38,635 bases of DNA from Gemmatimonadota bacterium (lineage in GTDB: Bacteria; Gemmatimonadota; Gemmatimonadetes; Gemmatimonadales; GWC2-71-9), in NCBI GenBank assembly GCA_016209985.1, contig JACQVB010000114.1, positions 1 to 38,635 on the forward strand, in the 5' to 3' direction. Position numbers and translations under genes: made by a program. The notes under the pieces are model-generated. The model was not told the DNA's origin, did not search any database, and was given only the letters and a program-made list of their open reading frames with translations. This document shows, piece by piece, positions 30,049 to 37,602 of this stretch. The first letter of the stretch is position 1. Each line of letters opens with the position of its first letter.

Positions 30049-32249
30049 ACGAGCGCCGGCGTAGTCGGCCGCGGCCGGAAACAGACGCCCGGGGATGGGC
30101 CGCGGTGCGGTTCCACGCCGCTCGCTGGGCGCCGGTACTGGGGCTGGCGCTGCTTACGTACGTGTTGTATCCCGCCGCGCGCGGCTTCGAGGCCCCCATC
30201 GTCGAGACCGGGCAGGTAGCGCCGAGCGAGGTGCTCGCTCCCTTCGAGTATGCGGTCCACAAGTCTCCCCAGGAGCTGGCCCAGGACGCCGAAGCCCTGG
30301 CCGCCACGGTCCGTCCGATCTACGAGTACGACGCGACCGTCATCGATTCGGTGCGGCGCCGGGTGGACACCGTCTTCAGCCGGATCGACACCGCCGGTAA
30401 CGCCGGATCGATCGTCGACATCGCCGGGAAATTCGGCATCCGGTTGAGTCCCGACGAAGGGCAATTCCTCGAGCCACGCGCCCGCCGCAATGCCTTCCAC
30501 AACAGTCTGTCGCGGTTTCTCCTGCGCCAGCTCACTCAGGGAGTGGCTCCCCGCGGCACGATCGAGCGGGAGCTGTCGCGCGAAATCGTGATGCGGCGCG
30601 AAGGACGGGAGCGGGTGGTCCCGCGCGATTCAGTACTGAGCTACGCGGCGTTTCTCGACCGTCGCACCCGGGATCACCCTGCGGGAAACTCGTCGGTTGG
30701 CGACCAGCTCTACGTAAAACTGATCACCGGAGTGTTCCAGCCCACGGTCGTGCCGAACGCGGCGGCAACGGAAGCATTGCGAGGGGAGCTGCGCGCCAGC
30801 GTCGACAGCGTCAAGGACGTGGTGCGGGCGAACGAACGGATCGTCAACGCCCATGAAGTCGTGTCGCCGCAGGCGCACGCGCGCCTGCTGGCGCTGCGGG
30901 CAGAGCTCCTGCGGCGTGGCGGCGCGTTGACCGCCGATCTCCCGGCGACGATCGGGCAGATCCTGACCAACGTCTTCACGCTTTCGCTTTTCTGGCTCTT
31001 GCTCATGCTCTATCGGCGGGAGGCCTATTCGGACCTGCGGCAGATGTTTACGCTCTCGGCATTGTTCGCGACGGTCATTGCCGGTGCAGCGATCAATCGC
31101 GCGGTGATCGCCGAGGGGCCGGAGCTGATTCCCATTCCGTTCGCCACCATGCTGATCACGGTGCTCTTCAGCGGGCGGGTATCGATGGTGGCCGCGATGG
31201 TGTTGGCGGTCCTGCTGGGCTCGCAGGCGGTCTACGGCGGCCAGGCTGCGCTCTATCTTGCCGTGCTGGGCGGCGTGTCGGGCGCGCTCGGGGTGCGCAT
31301 GATCCGGCGCCGCTCGCAGCTCCTGACCGCCTCGGCGATCGTCGCCGGAGCGTTCCTGCTGGGAGCCGTGACCGTGGCGCTCCGGTTCGACTGGACCTGG
31401 ACCCAGCTGGGACTCTCGGTGGGGCGGGGCAGTGCCAATGCCGTGGTCTCCTCCGCGCTGGTGATGTTCATGTTGCCGGTCTTCGAATCGATGGCCGGCG
31501 TCACCACCGACATCAAGCTCCTCGAGCTGTCCGATCCGAGCCATCCCCTGCTGCGCCGCCTGGCGACCGAGGCATCTGGGACCTACGCCCACAGCGTGGC
31601 GATGGCCAACCTGTGCGAGGCAGCCTGTAACGCGATCGGCGCGAACGGGCTGCTGGCCCGCGTCGGCTGTTACTTCCATGACATCGGCAAGGTGAGGCGG
31701 CCGCAGTTCTACGTGGAGAACCAGTCGTTGGGGAACAACCCCCACGATCGGCTGGAACCTGAGATGTCCGCCGGCATCATCCGCAGTCACGTGCGGGACG
31801 GTCTTGCCCTGGCGGAGGAGTATCGGCTTCCCGAAGTGGTGAAGGGATTCATCCCCGAGCACCACGGAACGTCCGAGATCTCCTACTTCCTGGACCGGGC
31901 GCGCGCCCAGGGCGACGATGTGGAAGAAGATCCCGAGCTTTACCGCTACCCGGGGCCGAAGCCGAGATCGATCGAGACGGCCGTGACCATGCTGGCCGAC
32001 GGCGTGGAAGCCGCGCTGCGGGTGCTCGACGATCCCACACCCGCGAAGATTCGCGACGCGATCGATCACATCTTCCAGCAGCGGATCGAGTCCGGCCAAC
32101 TGGTGGAGGCGCCCCTCACCCTGGCGCAGTTCAGCAAGGTTCGAGAAGAGTTCGTGCGCGTGCTCACCGGCATGCACCACACCCGCATCGATTATCCCAG
32201 CGCCAGTGGCGGCATCTCATCGGAGTGGGAGCCCGCGTCGCGGGCGTGA
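30045..32249 (+). CDS. pgpH: 7TM-HD family phosphohydrolase (PgpH-type cyclic-di-AMP phosphodiesterase)
   Basis: A 734-aa membrane protein, GTG start. One N-terminal membrane helix (~27-45) is followed by a ~250-residue extracytoplasmic 7TMR-HDED domain, seven hydrophobic helices (~310-480), and a cytoplasmic HD domain: GTYAHSVAMANL, CYFHDIGKVRRP, SAGIIRSHVRDGL, FIPEHHGTSEISYF and ETAVTMLADGVEAALR. Characterised PgpH proteins degrade cyclic-di-AMP. The phoH-pgpH-ybeY order matches the usual arrangement. Confidence 0.9.
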   Translation: MNERRRSRPRPETDARGWAAVRFHAARWAPVLGLALLTYVLYPAARGFEAPIVETGQVAPSEVLAPFEYAVHKSPQELAQDAEALAATVRPIYEYDATVIDSVRRRVDTVFSRIDTAGNAGSIVDIAGKFGIRLSPDEGQFLEPRARRNAFHNSLSRFLLRQLTQGVAPRGTIERELSREIVMRREGRERVVPRDSVLSYAAFLDRRTRDHPAGNSSVGDQLYVKLITGVFQPTVVPNAAATEALRGELRASVDSVKDVVRANERIVNAHEVVSPQAHARLLALRAELLRRGGALTADLPATIGQILTNVFTLSLFWLLLMLYRREAYSDLRQMFTLSALFATVIAGAAINRAVIAEGPELIPIPFATMLITVLFSGRVSMVAAMVLAVLLGSQAVYGGQAALYLAVLGGVSGALGVRMIRRRSQLLTASAIVAGAFLLGAVTVALRFDWTWTQLGLSVGRGSANAVVSSALVMFMLPVFESMAGVTTDIKLLELSDPSHPLLRRLATEASGTYAHSVAMANLCEAACNAIGANGLLARVGCYFHDIGKVRRPQFYVENQSLGNNPHDRLEPEMSAGIIRSHVRDGLALAEEYRLPEVVKGFIPEHHGTSEISYFLDRARAQGDDVEEDPELYRYPGPKPRSIETAVTMLADGVEAALRVLDDPTPAKIRDAIDHIFQQRIESGQLVEAPLTLAQFSKVREEFVRVLTGMHHTRIDYPSASGGISSEWEPASRA

Positions 32250-32250
32250 C

Positions 32251-32676
32251 GTGACGACCGCCTCGGCCGGGCTGCGGCCGGCGTTGCCGCCGTCCGTCGT
32301 TCGCCGGGCGGTGGCCGCCGTGCTGGACGGGGAGGGCACCGGCCCCGCCACGGTAAGCGTCACGTTTCTCAGCGTGCCGCGGATGCGGGCGCTGAACCGC
32401 CGCTCGCTGGGACACGACCGGGCGACCGACGTCATTGCCTTCCGGTTATCCCACGGCGCCGTGGTGACGGGTGACATCTACATTTGCCCGGCCAAGGCCC
32501 GGGCGGCCGCCCGGGAGCTCGACCTTCCGGAACGGGAGGAGCTGGTCCGTCTCGTGGTCCACGGTACCCTCCACGTGCTGGGCTTCGATCATCCAGCGGG
32601 TGTGCGGCGGGTCGATTCTCCCATGTGGCGAAGGCAGGAGCGCTACGTGCGGCGCCTCGTGAGGAGGGCGGCATGA
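32251..32676 (+). CDS. ybeY: rRNA maturation endoribonuclease YbeY
   Basis: Zinc-dependent RNase involved in 16S rRNA 3'-end maturation and ribosome quality control. GTG 32251, one base after pgpH, gives 141 aa. The zinc site HGTLHVLGFDHP is intact with His104, His108 and His114, preceded by RATDVIAFRL. The frame extends upstream to 32206 inside pgpH, but that part is not family-like. The stop overlaps the next gene (ATGA). Confidence 0.94.
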   Translation: MTTASAGLRPALPPSVVRRAVAAVLDGEGTGPATVSVTFLSVPRMRALNRRSLGHDRATDVIAFRLSHGAVVTGDIYICPAKARAAARELDLPEREELVRLVVHGTLHVLGFDHPAGVRRVDSPMWRRQERYVRRLVRRAA

Positions 32677-33875
32677 CGGGCGCGCTCACCTTGATTGCCC
32701 TCATCACCGCGCTGGCGGCCGCGGGGTGGGCCGGATTGTTCGCGCTGGCGGAGCAGGCGCCCGGAATGGCCGAGGGGCTCATTCAACCAGGGCCCCTCGC
32801 CCGGGGAGCGTTCCCGCTTCACCGCGCGCTGCACGTGAGCCGCCTCGCCCTGCTGATCCTCGCCGGTGTCGCGGCGTCCGAAAGCGTCGGCTGGTGGTAT
32901 CGTCCGGCGTTGCAGGGCTGGAGCCTGGGCCTGGTCGCTGGCGCGTTCCTTTATATGGTGGCGGACGCCTTGCCGCGCGCCATCGGCACACTCGCTCCCG
33001 ACGCGGCCGCCGCCGCGGCCGGCGTGGCGCAACGGACGCTGCTCCCCTTCCGCCCGCTCCTCGGCTTGATCGCCGCCGCGGAACGAGTGACTCAGGCGCT
33101 GTTTCCACCGTCGTCCGAAGGCGGTACCGCGATGGCCCCGGCCCAGCGCGACATGCTGCTGGGCGTGTTTTCGCTCGGTGACATGGCCGTGGCCGACGTG
33201 ATGACTCCCCGGCTCGACATTGCCGCGGTCGAAGTGCATTCCGAGTGGGCGGAGGTGATCGCGTTGCTGCGGCAGAGCGAGCATGTACGGGTGCCGGTCT
33301 ACACGGAGACGCTGGACAACATCACCGGGATTCTCCACGCGAAAGATCTCGTTCCGTTCGTCGGTGGTTTGAAGCCGGAGCCGGATCAATGGCAACACCT
33401 CGCTCGACCCGTGGACTTCGTACCGGAATCCAAGAGCCTGGTCGCGCAGCTCCGGGTCTTCCAGCGCGGCCCGTCGCACGTGGCGTTCGTGGTGGACGAG
33501 TTCGGCGGGACCTCCGGCTTGATGACGCTGGAGGATATTCTGGAAGAGATCGTCGGGGAGATTCACGACGAGCGGCACGCGGACGAGAAGCCGGCCATCG
33601 AACACGAGGGTGACCGGCGCTTCTGGGTCGACGGCGGTGTGACCCTCGACGAGTTATCGGCCGCCTTGGGAAGAGTGTTCGAGCGCGAGGAGGTCAGCAC
33701 GGTCGGCGGCCTCATCTACTCCGAGCTCGGCCGGGTGCCCTCGGCGGGGGAAGAGCTGGTCATCGGCGAATTTCGCGTGGTGGTGGAGCAAGTGGTACGC
33801 CGCCGGGTCCGACGGGTCTACTTCGAACGCCTGGAGCCTGCGCGGGGCCAACCGGTGCCCGAGGAAGTCGAGTGA
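32673..33875 (+). CDS. CNNM/CorC-family membrane protein with CBS pair (copy 1)
   Basis: A 400-aa protein: hydrophobic N-terminal part (~5-30, 55-105; a weak CNNM/DUF21 domain), a CBS pair at ~165-300 (VADVMTPRLDIAAV, HVRVPVYTETLDNITGILHAKDL, VVDEFGGTSGLMTLEDILEEIVGEI), and a C-terminal CorC_HlyC domain (~310-390). Related proteins act in Mg2+/Co2+ export or resistance. ATG 32673 overlaps the ybeY stop; the longer frame upstream is a shadow. The next gene is a paralogue, overlapping by 4 nt. Confidence 0.9.
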   Translation: MTGALTLIALITALAAAGWAGLFALAEQAPGMAEGLIQPGPLARGAFPLHRALHVSRLALLILAGVAASESVGWWYRPALQGWSLGLVAGAFLYMVADALPRAIGTLAPDAAAAAAGVAQRTLLPFRPLLGLIAAAERVTQALFPPSSEGGTAMAPAQRDMLLGVFSLGDMAVADVMTPRLDIAAVEVHSEWAEVIALLRQSEHVRVPVYTETLDNITGILHAKDLVPFVGGLKPEPDQWQHLARPVDFVPESKSLVAQLRVFQRGPSHVAFVVDEFGGTSGLMTLEDILEEIVGEIHDERHADEKPAIEHEGDRRFWVDGGVTLDELSAALGRVFEREEVSTVGGLIYSELGRVPSAGEELVIGEFRVVVEQVVRRRVRRVYFERLEPARGQPVPEEVE

Positions 33876-35062
33876 GCGCCTGGCTGATCACGTTGCTGGG
33901 CGGGGCGCTGGCCACGGGTGGCACCATGATTGCCGTGGCGGCCGCGGCGGTGTCGCGGCTCGAGCTGGCGCGCTGGATCGCGCAACGCTTGCGGGGCGCG
34001 GCGATCGCCGGCGCGCTGCTGTCCACCCCCGGCCGGCTCCTGAGTATGGCGAATGCCGCAGCTACCGCCGGAATGATTCTCACGGCCATGGGCGTGAACG
34101 CCCTCCTGGCGGACGTCCCGCCCCTGCTTCGCGGAAGCGTGGTGGTGCTGTTCGCGGTGCCGGTGCTGATCGGCCTGACCTATGCCGCCCCCCGCGCGGC
34201 CGCCCGGCGCTGGCCGGAGCGCATCATTCGCACCTGGGCTCCCCTGCTGGAGCGCGCGTCCTGGGTCTTGACACCGCTGCTCCCGGCGATCGATCTGACA
34301 CCCCGGGGACAGGTGCGAGCCATGCTGCGAGCGGGCCAGCAGGAGGGGATGTTCGCGCCCGACGAGCTGACGGTGTTTTCAGGAGTCGTCGCGTTTACCG
34401 AGCGCACCGTGCGGGAGATCATGACGCCGCGAACAGAAATCCTCGCGGTGCCGGAGAATGCCCCGGTGATCGACGTCGCGCGGATGCTGGCCGAGTCGGG
34501 GTACTCGCGTCTGCCGGTCTATCGCGACTCGCTGGACAACATCGTGGGCATGGTCTACGCGTTCGATGTCTTGCGAGTCGGGGCCGACGGCAAACTGCCA
34601 CTGCGCCCGGTGACCGTGGTGCCGGCGTCCAAGCGATGCGCCGACCTCCTGTACGAAATGCAGCGCGAACGGCGGCAGTTTGCGGTAGTGCTGGACGAGT
34701 TCGGCGGAACCGCCGGCATCGCGACGTTCGAGGATCTGCTGAAGGAACTGGTCGGCGAGATCTTCGACCAGCCGGATCAGGCCGCGGGATCGGAACCGGC
34801 CGCGCCCCAGCTGCTGGAAATCGACGCCGCTACTCCCTTCGCCGAGGTTGCCGTCCGGTTCGGCATCGTCGCTACCGGAACCGGGGGGACGGTGGGGGGC
34901 GTGCTGGCACGGGGAGCCGGACGGATCCCGCAGACCGGCGAACGATTCATGGTCGGAGGTCTGGAGTTCGATGTCCTGGCGGCCACGCCCACGAGAATCG
35001 AGCGGGTCGCGGTTCGTCGCGGACCGGTTCCTTCCATCTCGCTCACGGTGGGGCCGGGTTAG
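33872..35062 (+). CDS. CNNM/CorC-family membrane protein with CBS pair (copy 2)
   Basis: A 396-aa paralogue of the preceding gene with the same order: hydrophobic N terminus (~3-30, 60-105), CBS pair (VREIMTPRTEILAV, YSRLPVYRDSLDNIVGMVYAFDV, VLDEFGGTAGIATFEDLLKELVGEI) and CorC_HlyC domain. The GTG start overlaps the previous stop. Two tandem copies suggest a hetero-dimer or divided roles; this is inference. A 123-bp gap with an 8-bp tandem repeat follows. Confidence 0.9.
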   Translation: MSAWLITLLGGALATGGTMIAVAAAAVSRLELARWIAQRLRGAAIAGALLSTPGRLLSMANAAATAGMILTAMGVNALLADVPPLLRGSVVVLFAVPVLIGLTYAAPRAAARRWPERIIRTWAPLLERASWVLTPLLPAIDLTPRGQVRAMLRAGQQEGMFAPDELTVFSGVVAFTERTVREIMTPRTEILAVPENAPVIDVARMLAESGYSRLPVYRDSLDNIVGMVYAFDVLRVGADGKLPLRPVTVVPASKRCADLLYEMQRERRQFAVVLDEFGGTAGIATFEDLLKELVGEIFDQPDQAAGSEPAAPQLLEIDAATPFAEVAVRFGIVATGTGGTVGGVLARGAGRIPQTGERFMVGGLEFDVLAATPTRIERVAVRRGPVPSISLTVGPG

Positions 35063-35095
35063 GCGATACTGGAGTGCGCAGATGACAACGAACAT

Positions 35096-35127
35096 CGGCA
35101 TGGCGGCACGGCGGCATGGCGGCATGG
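35096..35127. repeat. Four tandem copies of an 8-bp unit (CGGCATGG)
   Basis: Units at 35096, 35104, 35112 and 35120; the second reads CGGCACGG. The array lies in the 123-bp gap between the second CorC-like gene and mgtE and is not coding in any supported gene. The same 8-bp period with a CGGC core is seen in the inverted repeat within meaB 2 kb downstream. The rest of the gap (35063-35185) shows only the mgtE Shine-Dalgarno. Confidence 0.9.
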
Positions 35128-35185
35128 ATCAGGGACAGTCGATTCATCCCCCTTGGCCGCGACGCCGCCACGCCGCGGAGGGATC

Positions 35186-36505
35186 GTGACTGAGACCGAA
35201 GCACCCACGACTGCGGCGCTTCACTTGTGGGAGGAATGGCCCGCTTTGTCGGAGTCGGAGCGCGTGGAGCGGTTCCGGGAACTGCCGCAGGACGAGGTGA
35301 ACGATTTCTTCCTCACCCTCGATCCCACGGAGCAGGTGGCCCTGGTCCTCGGTCTCCCGCCAGCCGAGCGCGTGCTGTGGCTGCGACTGCTCGATCCGGA
35401 CGATGCGGCAGACCTGATTCAGATTTCGCCGCCGGAGGAGCGGGCGGGGCTGCTGGAGCTGCTGGACGAGCAGACCCGAACGGAGGTGCGAGCCCTTCTC
35501 GCCTATCAGGAAGATCAGGCTGGCGGGCTGATGAGTCCCCGGTTCGCCCGGGTACGGCCGGATGTGCGGGTGGATGAGGCTATTCGCTATTTGCGCAAGC
35601 AGGCGGGGCACGTCGAGACCATCTACTACGCGTATGCGCTGGATAGCCAGCAGCATCTCAAGGGCGTGATTTCCTTCCGCGAGCTGTTCCAGGCGCCTTC
35701 CGACAAGCTGGTGCAGGATGTCATGCACACCGAAATCATTTCGGTGCCGGAAGATCTGGACCAGGAATCGGTTGCCCGGATCTACGTGGAGCACGATCTG
35801 CTGGCCATTCCCGTGGTGGACCGCGAAGGCCGCATGAAGGGCATCATCACGTTCGACGACATCGCCGACGTGGTTCGCGAGGAAGCGACCGAAGACATCC
35901 AGAAGATCGGTGGTACCGAAGCGCTCGACATGCCCTACATGGCGGCGAGTTTCGGAGCCCTGGTGAAGAAGCGCGCCGGATGGCTGACCCTTCTGTTCCT
36001 GGGCGAGATGCTCACCGCGTCCGCCATGGCGTACTACCAGGACGAGATCGCCGCGGCGGTGGTACTCGCCCTCTTTCTTCCCCTCATCATCAGCTCCGGT
36101 GGCAACTCGGGCTCGCAGGCCACCACACTGGTGATCCGCGCCATGGCCCTGGGGGAGGTCCGGCTCCGCGACTGGTGGCGCGTGCTGCGTCGGGAAATCA
36201 TCGTCGGGATCAGCCTGGGAGCGGTGCTCGCCACCATCGGCTTCATCCGCATCGTGGTCTGGCATGGCGCCTTCCATCTGTATGGCGAGCATTTCCTGGT
36301 GATCGCGCTCGCCGTGGCGCTGAGCCTGGTGGGGGTGGTGCTCTGGGGATCCGTAGCCGGATCGATGCTGCCGTTCATCCTCCGCAAGATCGGACTCGAT
36401 CCGGCGAGCGCGTCGGCGCCGTTCGTGGCGACGCTGGTGGACGTAACCGGGCTGATGATCTACTTCACCGTGGCGAGCATCGTGCTTCGCGGAACGCTCC
36501 TGTGA
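35186..36505 (+). CDS. mgtE: Magnesium transporter MgtE
   Basis: Mg2+ channel of the inner membrane. GTG 35186, preceded by GGAGG, gives 439 aa; an upstream TTG at 35153 is less likely. Layout: cytoplasmic N domain of α-helical repeats (~15-120), CBS pair (~130-255; LMSPRFARVRPD, VMHTEIISVPED, GIITFDDIADVV), then five membrane helices (~275-439). The signature SSGGNSGSQATTLVIRAMALGE is intact. The stop overlaps meaB as GTGA. Position after two CorC-like genes hints at a Mg2+ homeostasis group. Confidence 0.95.
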   Translation: MTETEAPTTAALHLWEEWPALSESERVERFRELPQDEVNDFFLTLDPTEQVALVLGLPPAERVLWLRLLDPDDAADLIQISPPEERAGLLELLDEQTRTEVRALLAYQEDQAGGLMSPRFARVRPDVRVDEAIRYLRKQAGHVETIYYAYALDSQQHLKGVISFRELFQAPSDKLVQDVMHTEIISVPEDLDQESVARIYVEHDLLAIPVVDREGRMKGIITFDDIADVVREEATEDIQKIGGTEALDMPYMAASFGALVKKRAGWLTLLFLGEMLTASAMAYYQDEIAAAVVLALFLPLIISSGGNSGSQATTLVIRAMALGEVRLRDWWRVLRREIIVGISLGAVLATIGFIRIVVWHGAFHLYGEHFLVIALAVALSLVGVVLWGSVAGSMLPFILRKIGLDPASASAPFVATLVDVTGLMIYFTVASIVLRGTLL

Positions 36506-37602
36506 GCGACGATCTGCTGGCGGCGTTTGAGGCCCGGCGCATGCCGGCGCTGGCGCGGGTGATCTCGCTGGTGGAAAACGGGCGGGAGGGGTTCGAAGAG
36601 GTGTTGTCGTCGCTCCACCGGCAGTCGGGTCGCGCCCACCGGATCGGCATCACGGGACCGCCGGGCGGCGGGAAATCCACGTTGGTAGAAGGTCTGGCCA
36701 AAACCTATCGCGGACGCGGGAAATCGGTCGCGGTCATCGCGGTGGACCCGACCAGCCCGTTTTCCGGTGGCGCGTTGCTGGGCGACCGGATCCGGATGGA
36801 GTCGCTGACCCTGGATCCCGGGGTTTACATCCGGTCCATGGCCACCCGTGGTGCGCTCGGAGGTCTCGCCACCACCACGCGCGAGGTCTGCGACGTGGTC
36901 GACGCCTTCGGCTTCGATCGTATCATCGTGGAAACGGTGGGAGTGGGTCAGACCGAGCTCGAGATCGCCGGCACGGCCGACACCGCGATTCTGGTACTGG
37001 TGCCGGAATCCGGAGACGGGGTGCAGGTGCTCAAGGCCGGGGTGATGGAGATCGCCGACATTTACGTCGTGAACAAGGCCGATCGCCCGGGAGCCGACCA
37101 GCTGCGGCAGGAAATCGAAGTGATGCTCGGCATCCGGGAAGGGAACGCCTATCGCCATGTGGGGGCCCATCATCGTCCGGGCGGCGGGTCGGCGGGTCGG
37201 CGGGTCGATGCTTCTGAGCCATCCAAGGCGGCAGCAGTTCCGGATGCGAATTCGCCAACCCGACCCGCCGACCCGTCGACCCGCCGCCCCGCGTGGTCCC
37301 CTCCGGTCCTGACCACGATAGCTTTCAAGGGAGAGGGGATCGGCGTGCTGGCGGACGCCATCGAGAAGCACGGCGCGTATCTGAAGGAGAGCGGGGAGCT
37401 CGAGCGGCGCCGGCGCGCGCGGCTGGAACGACACACGCGTGAAGTGGTGGATCGCAGCCTGCGGCAGCGGATCTGGCGGGAGGGTGTGGGTGAGGCCAAG
37501 CTGGCGGAAGGGATAGAGCAGGTGATGCGAGGCGAGTCGAGTCCGTATCAGCTCGCGAGAGACATTGTGGCAGGCCTGAACGAGGAAAACCATCATGAGT
37601 GA
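36502..37602 (+). CDS. meaB: MeaB/ArgK-type GTPase, acyl-CoA mutase chaperone
   Basis: G-protein that guards loading and integrity of the B12 cofactor of acyl-CoA mutases. GTG 36502 overlaps the mgtE stop and gives 366 aa. Walker [10 protein letters not shown] at 52-60, [29 protein letters not shown] and the base-recognition VVNKADRP are present; the C-terminal dimerisation arm holds RQRIWREG... [14 protein letters not shown]. Residues ~226-263 are an atypical Gly/Arg/Pro/Ser/Thr-rich insert encoded by a long inverted repeat, placed in the linker before [16 protein letters not shown]. It overlaps the mutase gene by 8 nt. Confidence 0.95.
   Translation: MSDDLLAAFEARRMPALARVISLVENGREGFEEVLSSLHRQSGRAHRIGITGPPGGGKSTLVEGLAKTYRGRGKSVAVIAVDPTSPFSGGALLGDRIRMESLTLDPGVYIRSMATRGALGGLATTTREVCDVVDAFGFDRIIVETVGVGQTELEIAGTADTAILVLVPESGDGVQVLKAGVMEIADIYVVNKADRPGADQLRQEIEVMLGIREGNAYRHVGAHHRPGGGSAGRRVDASEPSKAAAVPDANSPTRPADPSTRRPAWSPPVLTTIAFKGEGIGVLADAIEKHGAYLKESGELERRRRARLERHTREVVDRSLRQRIWREGVGEAKLAEGIEQVMRGESSPYQLARDIVAGLNEENHHE
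37179..37289. repeat. In-frame inverted repeat built of 8-bp units, inside meaB
   Basis: The left arm 37179-37207 has three units of CGGCGGGT (37182, 37190, 37198). The right arm 37261-37289 has three units of ACCCGCCG (37263, 37271, 37279; the middle one ACCCGTCG). The 29-bp arms pair fully except one G·U position; the loop is 53 nt. Total 111 bp equals 37 codons, so the meaB frame is kept. Confidence 0.9.

Noticed and set aside
30630-32180. 516-codon minus-strand frame opposite pgpH
   Set aside because: Composition of an antisense shadow; pgpH motifs on the other strand are intact.
36460-37596. 378-codon minus-strand frame opposite meaB
   Set aside because: No family features, and meaB is clear on the plus strand.
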